Source: Aliarcobacter sp. (GTDB lineage Bacteria > Campylobacterota > Campylobacteria > Campylobacterales > Arcobacteraceae). Taken from it: a stretch of DNA of 64,000 bases. The translations under genes and the position numbers were made by a program. The notes beneath the pieces were generated by a model, which was given only the letters and a program-made list of their open reading frames with translations, was not told where the DNA came from and did no database searches. Positions 51,294-60,786 of this stretch are shown one piece after another; position 1 is the first letter of the stretch; each line of letters opens with the position of its first letter. Location of the stretch: contig JAQTXA010000006.1 of the NCBI GenBank assembly GCA_028689025.1, positions 1 through 64,000 on the forward strand, given 5' to 3'.

Positions 51294-52916
51294 AGTTTCT
51301 TCTTTAACTTGTTCTTTTACCTCATTTTGCTGATTAAATACTAAAACAAACTCTATTTCAACACCTGCTTCTGTTTTTAACATACTAATTGGGTATGCAA
51401 TATGTATTGAATATAATTCATTATTTAACACTTCAATCATATCAAAAAATTCACTTGGGTCTTGAACTAGAATATTAACAGAATAAACAAATCTAGTAAT
51501 ATTACTGCTACTTGTAGTTGCATTAAATTTAATTATAGAATCAACTGGCATCAAAATCTTTAACTGCTCAGTTACTCTATCTAATGCCATAAATTCGTCT
51601 GTTAAATACTCTTTATCATAACTTTTATATGTTTTATTTAAATCAATATCTTCTTTTGCAAGTACAACGCCATCAACTTTAACTTTTTTATCAGTTGATA
51701 AAGTATTATAAAGAATATTTTTATATAATTTATCCAAGTTTGGTTTTAAAGAGTTTGCGAAACTATTCTCTCTTAAAAAATTAGCTTTTAATTCTAAGAT
51801 ATTTTTATCTATTTTTAACTCATTAAGTACAATATCTTCAGGAATAGTTTCAAATATTGCTTTAATTCTTTGTTCTATTCTGTCATTTAAATTTACATGA
51901 TTTGGTAATTCAAGAACATTTTCAATTTTTTTCACATCTTGAGCTTTTTCAATAGTAACTTCTTTTTTGAAATAATCTTCGTAAAGTCCTTTAAAATCAA
52001 CTTTTAAATAAACCTGATAAGCTAAAAATGCAACAGCTAGAATAAATAAAGCTATATATAAATTTGTATAATTTCTTTTCGTTTTCTTTTTTCTTGGTTT
52101 TGTAAAACTTTTCTTGAGATGTTTATCTTTTGATAATTCAAAAATTTCTTCATCTATATTTATAGGATGGTAGTCTACTTTCAATAGTAAATCTTCACCT
52201 AACTGTTCAATTTGCTCTTGTGATAACTGTTTTGTTACGTAAAGTATTGTCACTTTTTCTACAAATGTATTGCTTTTTTTCTCATAAAAGTTATTTAATG
52301 TATTATGAATAATCTCATTTAATTCTAAGTAATAAATTTCATCAAAAAGTTTCTGTCCGTCAATATCATCTTCATAAAAGTGAGTTTTTTTAACAGAATC
52401 AAAACAAGCTAAATCTAAAATTGTATTATGAACGATAATTCCAGCAGCATCTAAAATAACAATAAAAGCTTTACTATTAAATAAAAGTACAATAATTTCA
52501 CTTCTTGAAATATTTTTATCAATATGAAGATTAATCAAATGAAAAGCTGAATAGATATAATCTATTCCTGTTTTTACAAAATAATTTTTTGTTTCAAAAA
52601 GTGTTGTTTTAAGTACAGCAATATCGTATTCATTGTTAAATTTTGCGATTTCACAATCTTTTAATTTTGAAGATAGAGCTTTTGGAATAAGTTTTGTTGT
52701 GTCATTTATTAAAAGTGTAGAGATATAAGTATTATCAATTTCTGATTGAGAAGAGTTTAATTTTAAAGCAATATCTAAAGGTAATAAATCATTATCAACC
52801 AAAAAAACTGAACTGTTAGTATCTATAATTGCTTCATTACTTAATTTTTTGTAATCAAGCTTTAATTGAGTATCATATTTCACAGCATTAATATATAAAG
52901 ACTCTTTAGTAAACAT
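51288..52916 (-). CDS. Conserved membrane protein with PilM/GspL-like and PilN/PilO-like halves
   Basis: The 542-residue protein has a cytoplasmic N-terminal half (about 1-270) whose alternating strands and VILDAAGIIVHN segment suggest an actin-like PilM/GspL fold. A basic linker (RKKKTKRN) and one membrane helix (about 285-303) follow. The periplasmic part contains a PilN-like segment (LNELKIDKNILELKANF) and a PilO-like C-terminus. This would be a fused pilus or secretion assembly platform protein. It lies after miaB and the acyltransferase, as I recall for Cj0456c in C. jejuni. The fold call is inference. Confidence 0.5.
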   Translation of the reverse strand: MFTKESLYINAVKYDTQLKLDYKKLSNEAIIDTNSSVFLVDNDLLPLDIALKLNSSQSEIDNTYISTLLINDTTKLIPKALSSKLKDCEIAKFNNEYDIAVLKTTLFETKNYFVKTGIDYIYSAFHLINLHIDKNISRSEIIVLLFNSKAFIVILDAAGIIVHNTILDLACFDSVKKTHFYEDDIDGQKLFDEIYYLELNEIIHNTLNNFYEKKSNTFVEKVTILYVTKQLSQEQIEQLGEDLLLKVDYHPINIDEEIFELSKDKHLKKSFTKPRKKKTKRNYTNLYIALFILAVAFLAYQVYLKVDFKGLYEDYFKKEVTIEKAQDVKKIENVLELPNHVNLNDRIEQRIKAIFETIPEDIVLNELKIDKNILELKANFLRENSFANSLKPNLDKLYKNILYNTLSTDKKVKVDGVVLAKEDIDLNKTYKSYDKEYLTDEFMALDRVTEQLKILMPVDSIIKFNATTSSSNITRFVYSVNILVQDPSEFFDMIEVLNNELYSIHIAYPISMLKTEAGVEIEFVLVFNQQNEVKEQVKEETK

Positions 52917-52937
52917 ATATTTCCTACCTAACTTCTT

Positions 52938-53552
52938 TTAAATAATTGCATTTAGCATCATTTTACTTTTAATAAAATCTCTTGCCTCTTCAAACTCTAA
53001 ATTACTAATGTCAAAAGGTTCTGACATATAAAAATCAATTTTCCCAAATGGTTTTGGTAATATAAATTTATCCCAAGAATTAAACTGCCAGTATTTACTT
53101 GGTTTAGAATTACAAACTACAATTTTAGCACCACTTTTTTGTGCAATTGTTATAACTCCACCTGCAAAACTAAATCTTGGACCTCGTGGACCATCCGGAG
53201 ACAATGCTATATCACAACCTGATTTAATCTCTTTAATTGTACTGATTAATGCTTTAGTTGCACCTTTAGAAGAAGAACCTCTAATTGCACCAGCCCCAAA
53301 TAATCCATAAACTTTTGTAATAATTTCGCCATCTTTGCTTTGACTAATTATAGTTTTTATTCTACCATTTGGCCTTAGTTTAAAATAGCTTACTGGTTGA
53401 GAAGCTAAATCACCATGCCAAGATACAAATACATAAGCTTCGTTTTCTTCTAACTTATTATGATGAAAAACTTTTTTATTTGTAAATAATATTACTTTTA
53501 TTAATGAATATACAATATAAGGAAGTACTTTAAATTTAAAATAATTCTTCAT
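52938..53552 (-). CDS. DUF374 lysophospholipid acyltransferase family protein
   Basis: The 204-residue protein has an N-terminal hydrophobic segment, then SWHGDLAS (the HxxxxD-like acyltransferase site), RGSSSKGA and DGPRGPRF, the DUF374 signature. Members act on membrane lipids or lipid A precursors at the inner membrane. Its start codon overlaps the miaB stop as TAATG, so it is translationally coupled to miaB. Confidence 0.82.
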   Translation of the reverse strand: MKNYFKFKVLPYIVYSLIKVILFTNKKVFHHNKLEENEAYVFVSWHGDLASQPVSYFKLRPNGRIKTIISQSKDGEIITKVYGLFGAGAIRGSSSKGATKALISTIKEIKSGCDIALSPDGPRGPRFSFAGGVITIAQKSGAKIVVCNSKPSKYWQFNSWDKFILPKPFGKIDFYMSEPFDISNLEFEEARDFIKSKMMLNAII

Positions 53553-54862
53553 TAAAGTACAACATCACCTTTTAAAGATGTTCGAGAAGCATCAGTAATT
53601 TTAACATTCACAAATTTACCTAAAAGCTCATCACTTCCTTTTGTAAATACTTGTAAAAAATTATCTGTAAATCCACAAACTTCACCATTTGGTTTTAATG
53701 ATTCCACTAATACATTTAAAGTTTTCCCAACATAAGAAGGCATTGTCTCTTCTAAATGTCTTTTATGAAGTTCAATTAATTCAATTAACCTAGCACTTCC
53801 AATTTCATCAGCAATCTCTAAATCTTTCATATTTAAAGCTTCAGTTCCCGGTCTTGGAGAGTATTTAAAGTTGAAAATCTGATCAAATTTCACTTGATTT
53901 ACAACATCTAATGTATCTTCAAAATCTTCTTGTGTTTCACCTGGAAATGCAACAATAATATCAGTTGTAATTCTAAGATTTGGAACAAGAGTTCTAAGTT
54001 TCGCAGCTCTATTTAAAAACCACTCTTTTGTATAGCCTCTTTTCATAGCTCTTAAAATTTCTGTAGAACCACTTTGCAATGGCATATGAATACATTTAGA
54101 TATTTTGTCATTTTTAGCAAACTCTTCAATAAATTCATCATCCATATGTAAAGGGTGTGGAGATGTAAATCTAATTCGCTCTAATCCTTCTATTTTTGAA
54201 ACATCTTGTAAAAGATTTGTAAATGAATATTTACCTCTTCCATCTGAAAAATTTCTTCCATAAGAATTAACATTTTGACCCAATAATGTAACTTCAACTG
54301 CACCAATTTCAACAGATTTTCGAACCTGTTCCACAATCATTTCAGGTGGAATAGAAATCTCTTCACCACGAGTGCTTGGAACAATACAATAAGTACATTT
54401 TTTATCACAACCAACAGAGATATTAACACTAGCTCTATATTGATTTGTTTTTGCAGTTGAAAAGTCATAAGTTGATTCATCATTATCAATAGAAATTTCT
54501 ACTGAACCTTTTATATCAACAATATCTTTTATTTTTGAGATGTTTCTAGCACCAAGAACAAAATCTACATAAGGTGCTCTTTTTATAATATCTTCACCTA
54601 AATGTGATGCCGTACAACCAGCAACACCAATTTTTGCACCTACTTTTTTCTTTTTGTTAAATTGACCAATTTCAGAAAAAAGTTTCGAAACAGGTTTTTC
54701 TCTTACAGAACAAGTATTGATTATAATTAAATCAGCTTCTTCCATTATGTCTGTTTGAACATAATCTTTGTGTTTTTCTAACTCAGCAGCAATATGTTGG
54801 CTATCAGTGTCATTCATCTGACAACCTAATGTTTGTATAAATAATTTTTTATTTGAACTCAT
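53552..54862 (-). CDS. miaB: tRNA-2-methylthio-N6-dimethylallyladenosine synthase
   Basis: MiaB adds a methylthio group to i6A37 in tRNA. The 436-residue protein has the UPF0004 domain with cysteines in TLGCQMN, NTCSVRE and AGCTASH. The radical SAM cluster is CDKKCTYCIVP, and a C-terminal TRAM domain begins near residue 370. The order HP0268-like, miaB, acyltransferase, membrane protein on one strand is a conserved block. Confidence 0.96.
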   Translation of the reverse strand: MSSNKKLFIQTLGCQMNDTDSQHIAAELEKHKDYVQTDIMEEADLIIINTCSVREKPVSKLFSEIGQFNKKKKVGAKIGVAGCTASHLGEDIIKRAPYVDFVLGARNISKIKDIVDIKGSVEISIDNDESTYDFSTAKTNQYRASVNISVGCDKKCTYCIVPSTRGEEISIPPEMIVEQVRKSVEIGAVEVTLLGQNVNSYGRNFSDGRGKYSFTNLLQDVSKIEGLERIRFTSPHPLHMDDEFIEEFAKNDKISKCIHMPLQSGSTEILRAMKRGYTKEWFLNRAAKLRTLVPNLRITTDIIVAFPGETQEDFEDTLDVVNQVKFDQIFNFKYSPRPGTEALNMKDLEIADEIGSARLIELIELHKRHLEETMPSYVGKTLNVLVESLKPNGEVCGFTDNFLQVFTKGSDELLGKFVNVKITDASRTSLKGDVVL

Positions 54863-54888
54863 AATTTTTTTACTTAAATACCTAAATA

Positions 54889-55131
54889 TTAAAGTGAATG
54901 AACCTCATACATATACTCATCGTCAGCTAAACCATATTTAACTTCTCTGAAGTAAACATTATAACCATCAGCCTCTAATGCATCAACTAATGCCATCATA
55001 TCTTTATGAGAGTTATCTCTATCAAAATAGAAAATCTTTTGACCATCTTTTTTTAAATCTTCTTTTATTTTATCTAATTGCACTTTTTTTGGTTTTTCAT
55101 TTAACTCATTTCTTGCAAATAATAATTCCAT
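54889..55131 (-). CDS. HP0268-like small protein
   Basis: The 80-residue protein matches the H. pylori HP0268 family in length, its MELLFARNEL N-terminus and the tail DDEYMYEVHSL. HP0268 has an Smr-like fold, and nicking nuclease activity has been reported for it. It is divergent from nusA. There is no clear membrane or signal segment. Confidence 0.75.
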   Translation of the reverse strand: MELLFARNELNEKPKKVQLDKIKEDLKKDGQKIFYFDRDNSHKDMMALVDALEADGYNVYFREVKYGLADDEYMYEVHSL

Positions 55132-55210
55132 TTATTAAGCCTTTTCTTTTTTAATTAATCATATATTCTATCTCAAAATTACTTTAATTTCTATAAAAGG
55201 GTATTTTAGC

Positions 55211-55229
55211 TATACTAATAAACTATACT
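55211..55229 (+). promoter_or_regulatory. nusA promoter region with duplicated -10 box
   Basis: TATACT occurs at 55211-55216 and 55224-55229, 13 bases apart. Either could serve as -10 box, giving a nusA leader of about 45-60 bases. Confidence 0.45.
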
Positions 55230-55280
55230 ACATTGGAAATCAAAACAATCATTTCAATGTCAACAAATAAAAGGTTATTA

Positions 55281-56456
55281 ATGGATAAAATAATAGATAT
55301 TTTAGATTCAATTGCATATGAAAAAGGTCTCAGAATTGATGATGTTGAAAATGCACTAAAAGAGGCGTTAATTAAAACAGCCCAAAAAATGGTGGATGAA
55401 ACATTAACTTTTGATGCAAATATTGATAGAGCTAATAAAAAATTAGAGCTATTTCAAAAAATTGAAGTTGTATCAGAAGATGATGAAAGACTACATGCTA
55501 ATGCGGTTAATAAATATGGTGAAGCACTTAATTATGAAAATTTTATTACTCTTGAAGAAGCAAAAGAGATTGACCCAGATTTAGAAATTGGCGACTTTAT
55601 GAACTATGACTTAGAGTTCGAAAACATGGGAAGAAATGCGGCTACAATTTTACATAGTAATTTTGAATACAGGCTTCAAAGATTTATTGAAGAAAATATT
55701 GTTAGCAAATACAAAGAAAAAATCGGAAAAACTGTTGCTGGAACTGTTACTAGAATTGATAGACAAGAAAATACATATATTGAAATTGGCGAAGTAAAAG
55801 GTATTTTACAAAGAAAAAGCAGAATTAAAGGTGAAACATTTAAAGTTGGTGATGTTTTAAAAGCTGTTGTTAAAGGTGTTAATATTGATAAAACTAACGG
55901 TTTATTAATTGATATTTCAAGAACTTCTCCAAAATTCCTAGAAAATCTTTTAGTTCTTGAAGTTCCTGAATTAAAAGACAAAAAAGTAAATATTGAAGCA
56001 AGTGCCAGAATTCCAGGTACTAGATCAAAAATTGCATTATCTTCTATTGATCCACAAATTGATCCTATTGGTTCTGTTGTTGGAGTAAAAGGTGTTAGAA
56101 TTGGTTCAGTTTCAAAACAACTAAACGGTGAAAATATAGATTGTGTTGAGTTCTCAACAATACCTGAAATGTTCATTTCAAGAGCACTATCACCAGCACT
56201 TGTGAATAGTGTGAAAATAGAGAAACATCCAAGTTATGGTGAAAAAGGGAAAGCTATTGTTACAATTCCTAGTGATCAGAAATCAAAAGCTATTGGGAAA
56301 GCTGGTTTAAATATCAGATTAGCTTCAATGCTTACAAAATATGATATTGAATTAATTGAAATTGCATCAACAGTAAGTTCTTCAAATAATAATGAGAAAG
56401 CCATTACTGAAGAAAAAATAACTGATACTGCATCTTTAGAAGCTCTATTTAAATAA
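55281..56456 (+). CDS. nusA: Transcription termination/antitermination protein NusA
   Basis: NusA binds RNA polymerase and nascent RNA. The protein is 391 residues from the ATG at 55281, which has AAGG eight bases upstream and gives the family N-terminus MDKIIDILDS; an upstream TTG would add 16 atypical residues. The N-terminal domain, an S1 domain (GTVTRIDRQE, about 135-200) and two KH domains (VGVKGVRIG and AIGKAGLNIRLAS) are visible. The C-terminal acidic repeats of E. coli NusA are absent. It is followed one base later by cysS. Confidence 0.95.
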   Translation: MDKIIDILDSIAYEKGLRIDDVENALKEALIKTAQKMVDETLTFDANIDRANKKLELFQKIEVVSEDDERLHANAVNKYGEALNYENFITLEEAKEIDPDLEIGDFMNYDLEFENMGRNAATILHSNFEYRLQRFIEENIVSKYKEKIGKTVAGTVTRIDRQENTYIEIGEVKGILQRKSRIKGETFKVGDVLKAVVKGVNIDKTNGLLIDISRTSPKFLENLLVLEVPELKDKKVNIEASARIPGTRSKIALSSIDPQIDPIGSVVGVKGVRIGSVSKQLNGENIDCVEFSTIPEMFISRALSPALVNSVKIEKHPSYGEKGKAIVTIPSDQKSKAIGKAGLNIRLASMLTKYDIELIEIASTVSSSNNNEKAITEEKITDTASLEALFK

Positions 56457-56457
56457 C

Positions 56458-57858
56458 ATGTTACTACATATTTACGACTCAGTAAAAAAGGAAAAAGTAG
56501 AGTTTAACTCTATTATTCCTAATGTAGCTAAGATTTATGTTTGTGGACCAACTGTTTATGATGATTCTCACTTAGGTCATGCAAGAAGTGCAATAGCTTT
56601 TGATTTACTTCATAGGGTTTTAAAAGCAAACGATTATGAAGTTATTATGACAAAAAACTTCACTGATATTGATGATAAAATTATCAAAAAAATGTATGAC
56701 TCAAATAAATCCTTAGAAGAAATTACAACTACTTATATAAATGCCTACAAAGCTGATATGAAATCTTTAAATATCCTAGATAATACAATAGAACCAAAAG
56801 CTACAGAAAATCTTGAAAGCATGAAAGAGATGATTTCAAATCTTATGGAAAAAGATATTGCTTATAAAACAAATGACAGCATATATTTTGATACTTCAAA
56901 AGATAACTCTTATGGAACATTATCTCACAAAGCAAGTGATGAAAACTCACAAGCTAGAGTTGAAGCAAATAATGAAAAAAGAAATCCATCTGATTTTGCT
57001 CTTTGGAAATTTGCAAAAACTAATGATGTAAGTTTTGATGCTCCTTTTGGTTTAGGACGACCAGGTTGGCATATTGAGTGTAGTGCTATGATTGAAAAAC
57101 ATTTAGCTTATAAAGATTCTGAATTTCAAATAGATATTCATGGAGGTGGAGCTGATTTACTTTTCCCTCACCATGAAAATGAAGCTGCACAAACAAGATG
57201 TTCAAGTGGACAAAATCTTGCAAAATATTGGATGCATAATGGTTTTGTAAATATTGACGGGGAAAAAATGAGCAAATCTTTAGGAAATTCATTTTTCTTA
57301 AAAGATGTACTTAAATCATACTCAGGTGAAGTTGTAAGATTTTATCTTATGTCTACACATTATAGAGCAAATTTTAATTTCAATGAAGAAGATTTACTTT
57401 CATCTAAAAAAAGACTAGATAAGCTATACAGAGTTAAAAAAAGAGTTTATGCAGTTGAAGCTTCAAGTGTAAATAAAAAGTTCTCTGAAGATATCTTTAA
57501 TGCCTTAAATGATGATATGAACACTTCAAAAGCTTTTTCAATTATTGATGAGATGATAGGAAATGCAAATGATAAACTTGATGCTAATCCAAAAGATAAA
57601 AATCTAAAAAAAGAGTTAGTTGCAAACATTTTATTTATTAATGATATTTTAGGAATTGCATTTAATGATGCTTATGAATATTTCCAATTTGGAATAGATG
57701 AAGCTACAATATCTAAAATTCAAGAATTAATTGAAAAAAGAAATGAAGCAAAAAAAGTAAAAGATTTTACTACTGCAGATGCTGTTAGAGATGAATTATC
57801 AAAAATGGATATTTCAGTAATGGATACTGTTAATGGAACTGTTTGGGAAAAACTATAA
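56458..57858 (+). CDS. cysS: Cysteinyl-tRNA synthetase
   Basis: The 466-residue class I synthetase carries CGPTVYDDSHLGHARS with zinc-binding Cys and the HIGH-like motif. HIECSAM and FPHHENE supply the remaining zinc ligands, and KMSKSLGN is the KMSKS loop. The start lies one base after the nusA stop without a Shine-Dalgarno, so translation is probably coupled. Its end overlaps a convergent small gene by six bases. Confidence 0.96.
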   Translation: MLLHIYDSVKKEKVEFNSIIPNVAKIYVCGPTVYDDSHLGHARSAIAFDLLHRVLKANDYEVIMTKNFTDIDDKIIKKMYDSNKSLEEITTTYINAYKADMKSLNILDNTIEPKATENLESMKEMISNLMEKDIAYKTNDSIYFDTSKDNSYGTLSHKASDENSQARVEANNEKRNPSDFALWKFAKTNDVSFDAPFGLGRPGWHIECSAMIEKHLAYKDSEFQIDIHGGGADLLFPHHENEAAQTRCSSGQNLAKYWMHNGFVNIDGEKMSKSLGNSFFLKDVLKSYSGEVVRFYLMSTHYRANFNFNEEDLLSSKKRLDKLYRVKKRVYAVEASSVNKKFSEDIFNALNDDMNTSKAFSIIDEMIGNANDKLDANPKDKNLKKELVANILFINDILGIAFNDAYEYFQFGIDEATISKIQELIEKRNEAKKVKDFTTADAVRDELSKMDISVMDTVNGTVWEKL

Positions 57859-58050
57859 ATTTTTCTCATGCTGTTCTAGCAATTTTGGCATCTTCAAAGC
57901 AATCTCTTTAAAATCATACTCTAAACTTTTCACTACAACACTATATAAATCATGACCTTTGTACTTTTCATGCCAAATATTTTCTTTGTTTTCATAAATA
58001 TTGTAATACATAAAACGTAATTTTAGAGCTTCTTTTAATCGCTTTTCCAT
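57853..58050 (-). CDS. Small hypothetical protein, 65 residues
   Basis: This basic helical protein begins MEKRLKEALKLRFMYYN and has no known motif. It sits between the rpsF-ssb-rpsR terminator and the convergent cysS. The Trp and Tyr content and clean frame suggest a true gene. I do not recognise it. Confidence 0.5.
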   Translation of the reverse strand: MEKRLKEALKLRFMYYNIYENKENIWHEKYKGHDLYSVVVKSLEYDFKEIALKMPKLLEQHEKNL

Positions 58051-58073
58051 ATATATCTTTTAATTTTAAATAT

Positions 58074-58107
58074 AAAAAAAGGGAAGAAGTAAAACTTCTT
58101 CCCTTTT
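58074..58107 (-). terminator. Terminator of the rpsF-ssb-rpsR operon
   Basis: AAAAGGGAAGAAG (58077-58089) pairs perfectly with CTTCTTCCCTTTT (58095-58107). On the minus strand the stem is followed by seven T residues. It lies 19 bases after the rpsR stop. Confidence 0.9.
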
Positions 58108-58125
58108 AAGTACTAAAAATAAATC

Positions 58126-58392
58126 TTAGTAAAATGATCTTGCGTATGCAGAATCAGTAATGTTTTTTGTATCAACAATGTAAGGAACTAAAGCCATATG
58201 TCTAGCTCTTTTGATTGCTTTTTCTACCATTTCTTGTGAATTTTTAGAGTTACCAGTAAGTCTTCTAGGCATAATTTTACCTCTTTCACTCATAGATAAT
58301 TTTAATAATTCTGTATTTTTATAATCAATGAAATCTACTTTCATCTCAGTATATTTACAATATTTTTTTCCGTACTTTCTTCTTTCTGCCAT
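58126..58392 (-). CDS. rpsR: 30S ribosomal protein S18
   Basis: The 88-residue protein has the S18 core with [17 protein letters not shown] and [12 protein letters not shown]18 pairs with S6 on the 30S platform, and its gene follows rpsF and ssb here as in most bacteria. AAAGGA lies seven bases before the ATG. Confidence 0.96.
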   Translation of the reverse strand: MAERRKYGKKYCKYTEMKVDFIDYKNTELLKLSMSERGKIMPRRLTGNSKNSQEMVEKAIKRARHMALVPYIVDTKNITDSAYARSFY

Positions 58393-58404
58393 TTGATGTC
58401 CTTT

Positions 58405-58911
58405 CTAAAACGGTATTTCGTCTTCGTCTATATCAATTTCAGGTATTCGTTGCTCAACTCTTGGTTTTGCTTGATTCATACCACCATAGCTTGCTGGAGA
58501 AGATGGTTCATCGTATTGAGCTGCTGGTTGATTATAAGATCCTTGCGGATTATAACCTTGGTTGTCCCCAACATTCATTGAATCACCCTTAGCATCTAAC
58601 ATTTTCATAGTGTCAACTCTTAAAGAGTGTCTACTTCTTGTAGATCCATCTTGGGCTGTCCATTGTTCAAATACAAGTCTTCCCTCTAATAAAACTTTAG
58701 AACCTTTTTTCAAGTATTGATTAGCAACTTCAGCAGATCTTCCAAAAATATTAAAATCTAAAAAACAAACTTCATCTTTTTGTTCACCAGTTGAAGATTT
58801 GTATTTATAAGATGTTGCAACAGCAGATTTTGCAATTGCAGAACCTGATGGTAAATATCTTAATTCAATATCTCTTGTTAAATTTCCTACCATTATTACT
58901 TTGTTATACAT
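58405..58911 (-). CDS. ssb: Single-stranded DNA-binding protein
   Basis: The 168-residue protein has the OB-fold N-terminal domain (MYNKVIMVGNLTRDIELRY, about 1-110). A Gly/Asn/Gln/Pro-rich linker follows, and the acidic C-terminal tip DIDEDEIPF recruits replication and repair proteins. It lies between rpsF and rpsR, the standard order. Confidence 0.97.
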   Translation of the reverse strand: MYNKVIMVGNLTRDIELRYLPSGSAIAKSAVATSYKYKSSTGEQKDEVCFLDFNIFGRSAEVANQYLKKGSKVLLEGRLVFEQWTAQDGSTRSRHSLRVDTMKMLDAKGDSMNVGDNQGYNPQGSYNQPAAQYDEPSSPASYGGMNQAKPRVEQRIPEIDIDEDEIPF

Positions 58912-58930
58912 GTAAGATTCCTAAATATTA

Positions 58931-59287
58931 TTATTTATTAGCTTTTTTAGCTGCCTCATCACTCATTTTAGTCCACGAAGCAATTTCTTTTTTACTTTCG
59001 TATTTAATGAAGATAAATCTAATTAAGTTTTCGTTCATTCTGTAATTTCTTTCGATTTCAGCAATTCCTGCTGGGTTACCTTGGAAATAGATTACATAAT
59101 AGTAACCTCTTTTACATTTTTCGATTTCATAAGCTAATTCTCTTTGACCAACATTGTCAAATGATATGATTTCTCCACCATTTTTTTCAATAATAGCTCT
59201 GATGTTTTCAATTTGTCCTACAGTTTCTTCATCAGTTAATGTAGGTTTTAAGATAAACATTGTTTCATAATGTTTGATTTTTGACAT
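58931..59287 (-). CDS. rpsF: 30S ribosomal protein S6
   Basis: The 118-residue protein begins MSKIKHYETMFILKPTL and contains GQRELAYEIEKCKRGYYY, both S6 hallmarks. A basic and acidic helical tail follows. AAGGAG gives strong initiation. It heads the rpsF-ssb-rpsR operon. Confidence 0.96.
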   Translation of the reverse strand: MSKIKHYETMFILKPTLTDEETVGQIENIRAIIEKNGGEIISFDNVGQRELAYEIEKCKRGYYYVIYFQGNPAGIAEIERNYRMNENLIRFIFIKYESKKEIASWTKMSDEAAKKANK

Positions 59288-59368
59288 TAATTCTCCTTAT
59301 AGTTTGTGCCGGTATCTTTACATTTCCTAATATCAGCAAGGATTTCTTTCTTTGTAAAGTGCGAGATT

Positions 59369-60349
59369 CTATCTAAATAAAACTGTAAACTTTCTTAAGC
59401 TTGCTTGAAGATATAAATTTTGATTGTCAATCTTTGAAGTTTTAAAATCTAACTCTGTATTTAATAGGTATTCTAAAATCTCTTGAAAAACTTCTGGTTT
59501 TTTATTTATTGCTAATTTTGATTTTTTTTCCCAAATATTTTTTGGTGGAATAAAACCTAAAATTTCTTTTGGGTTTGGTTGTCCTATTGTTCTTGCGTAT
59601 GAGCTAATCATAAAAAGTTGTTGAACAAATGAAGTTACTTGATTTAATAAAAAGATTTCATTCATTCCCTCTTCAAGAAGTAGACTTAAATCAGAACTTA
59701 TATCTTTTCCACTTAATAAATCATATAAGAAATCTTCAAAATTAACAGCTCCAATTCCAAAGCAGTGACTATCTACGAGGTGTGTAGTAATTACTTCATC
59801 AAATATTGCTAATTTTTTCATATCATTTACACATAAAGCCAAATCATTTTTATGCATAAAATATAGGTGATTTAATGCACTTAATTCTACTTTCACATTT
59901 AGCATTTTTGCTTCATATTCTAAGAACTTTATAGCTTCAGTATCTGTTGGTAGGAAAAATCTTACAGCTGCTGAATTTGTTTTTAGTGAAAAACTTGCTT
60001 CCATAGTTTTAAAATCACTATCTCCTAAACAAGCAAAAATTAGTGTGCTATCTGGATTTAAATTACATGCTTCAATTAAAGAATCAACTTCTTTTTTTGG
60101 AAGTTTTTTATCAATTTTTATTAAAACTATATTATTACTTGAAAATAAAGAAGATTGTAGTAATTTATCTTTTGTATATTTGAAGTCATAATCTTCAAAA
60201 TATAATTTTTCTATTTCATCTTCATTTCCCAATGATTGGGCAATTACCAAGGCATATTGCTCCACCAAAAAAGTAGATTGTCCATAGAACATATAAGCTT
60301 TAAATTTTTTATTTTGTTTAAGATAGTTATCAAATTCATTTTTATACAT
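59369..60349 (-). CDS. holA: DNA polymerase III subunit delta
   Basis: HolA is the clamp-opening subunit of the replicative clamp loader. The 326-residue protein starts with MYKNEFDNYLKQN and KAYMFYGQ, the usual Campylobacterota N-terminus. I prefer the ATG at 60349 over a TTG at 60379 that would add ten atypical residues, although neither has a good Shine-Dalgarno. The Walker A motif is degenerate, as is normal for delta. Confidence 0.85.
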   Translation of the reverse strand: MYKNEFDNYLKQNKKFKAYMFYGQSTFLVEQYALVIAQSLGNEDEIEKLYFEDYDFKYTKDKLLQSSLFSSNNIVLIKIDKKLPKKEVDSLIEACNLNPDSTLIFACLGDSDFKTMEASFSLKTNSAAVRFFLPTDTEAIKFLEYEAKMLNVKVELSALNHLYFMHKNDLALCVNDMKKLAIFDEVITTHLVDSHCFGIGAVNFEDFLYDLLSGKDISSDLSLLLEEGMNEIFLLNQVTSFVQQLFMISSYARTIGQPNPKEILGFIPPKNIWEKKSKLAINKKPEVFQEILEYLLNTELDFKTSKIDNQNLYLQASLRKFTVLFR

Positions 60350-60411
60350 AAACCAATGATAACCTAAGTTTACTTTCAATACAATTTAATTATTTGAAAG
60401 GGGTTTTAGCT

Positions 60412-60786
60412 ATGTATAGAGTTGTTCTTCCAATATTAGGGTTTGAAAATTTCGAGAGTTTAAGTGTTGAAAAAATTGATGATTTTTTCTCTTTTTTACT
60501 TTTTGATGAAAAAACAAAAATTACAATTGTAAATATTAATGTTTTGAACAAAGTATCATTTGATTTCCAAATAGATGCAGATGTTTTAGAAAAATTAAAA
60601 ATCAAATCAAAAGAGGATTTTGATATATATTTTTGTGTAGTTTCTCAAAATCCAATTGAGCACTCAATTATAAATCTTGTTTCTCCAATTTTTATAAATG
60701 AAAAAGAAAAACTTATTGGTCAATATATAACTAGTGAAAAAGTAGATCCTTACTTAGCTTCTATTGATAAGTGTGCTACATTATAG
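60412..60786 (+). CDS. fliW: Flagellar assembly factor FliW
   Basis: FliW binds flagellin and the translational repressor CsrA, linking flagellin export to its synthesis. The 124-residue protein shows ILGFENFESL near the start, DFDIYFCVV in the middle and NLVSPIFINEKEKLIGQ near the end. The ATG at 60412 has AAAGGGG eight bases upstream; a TTG at 60394 is less likely. It is divergent from holA, and its 3' end overlaps rnr by 11 bases. Confidence 0.85.
   Translation: MYRVVLPILGFENFESLSVEKIDDFFSFLLFDEKTKITIVNINVLNKVSFDFQIDADVLEKLKIKSKEDFDIYFCVVSQNPIEHSIINLVSPIFINEKEKLIGQYITSEKVDPYLASIDKCATL

Noticed and set aside
55676..56176. 166-codon open frame antisense to nusA
   Set aside because: It lies wholly inside a conserved nusA gene, has no ribosome site or known motif, and reads as a codon-bias shadow.
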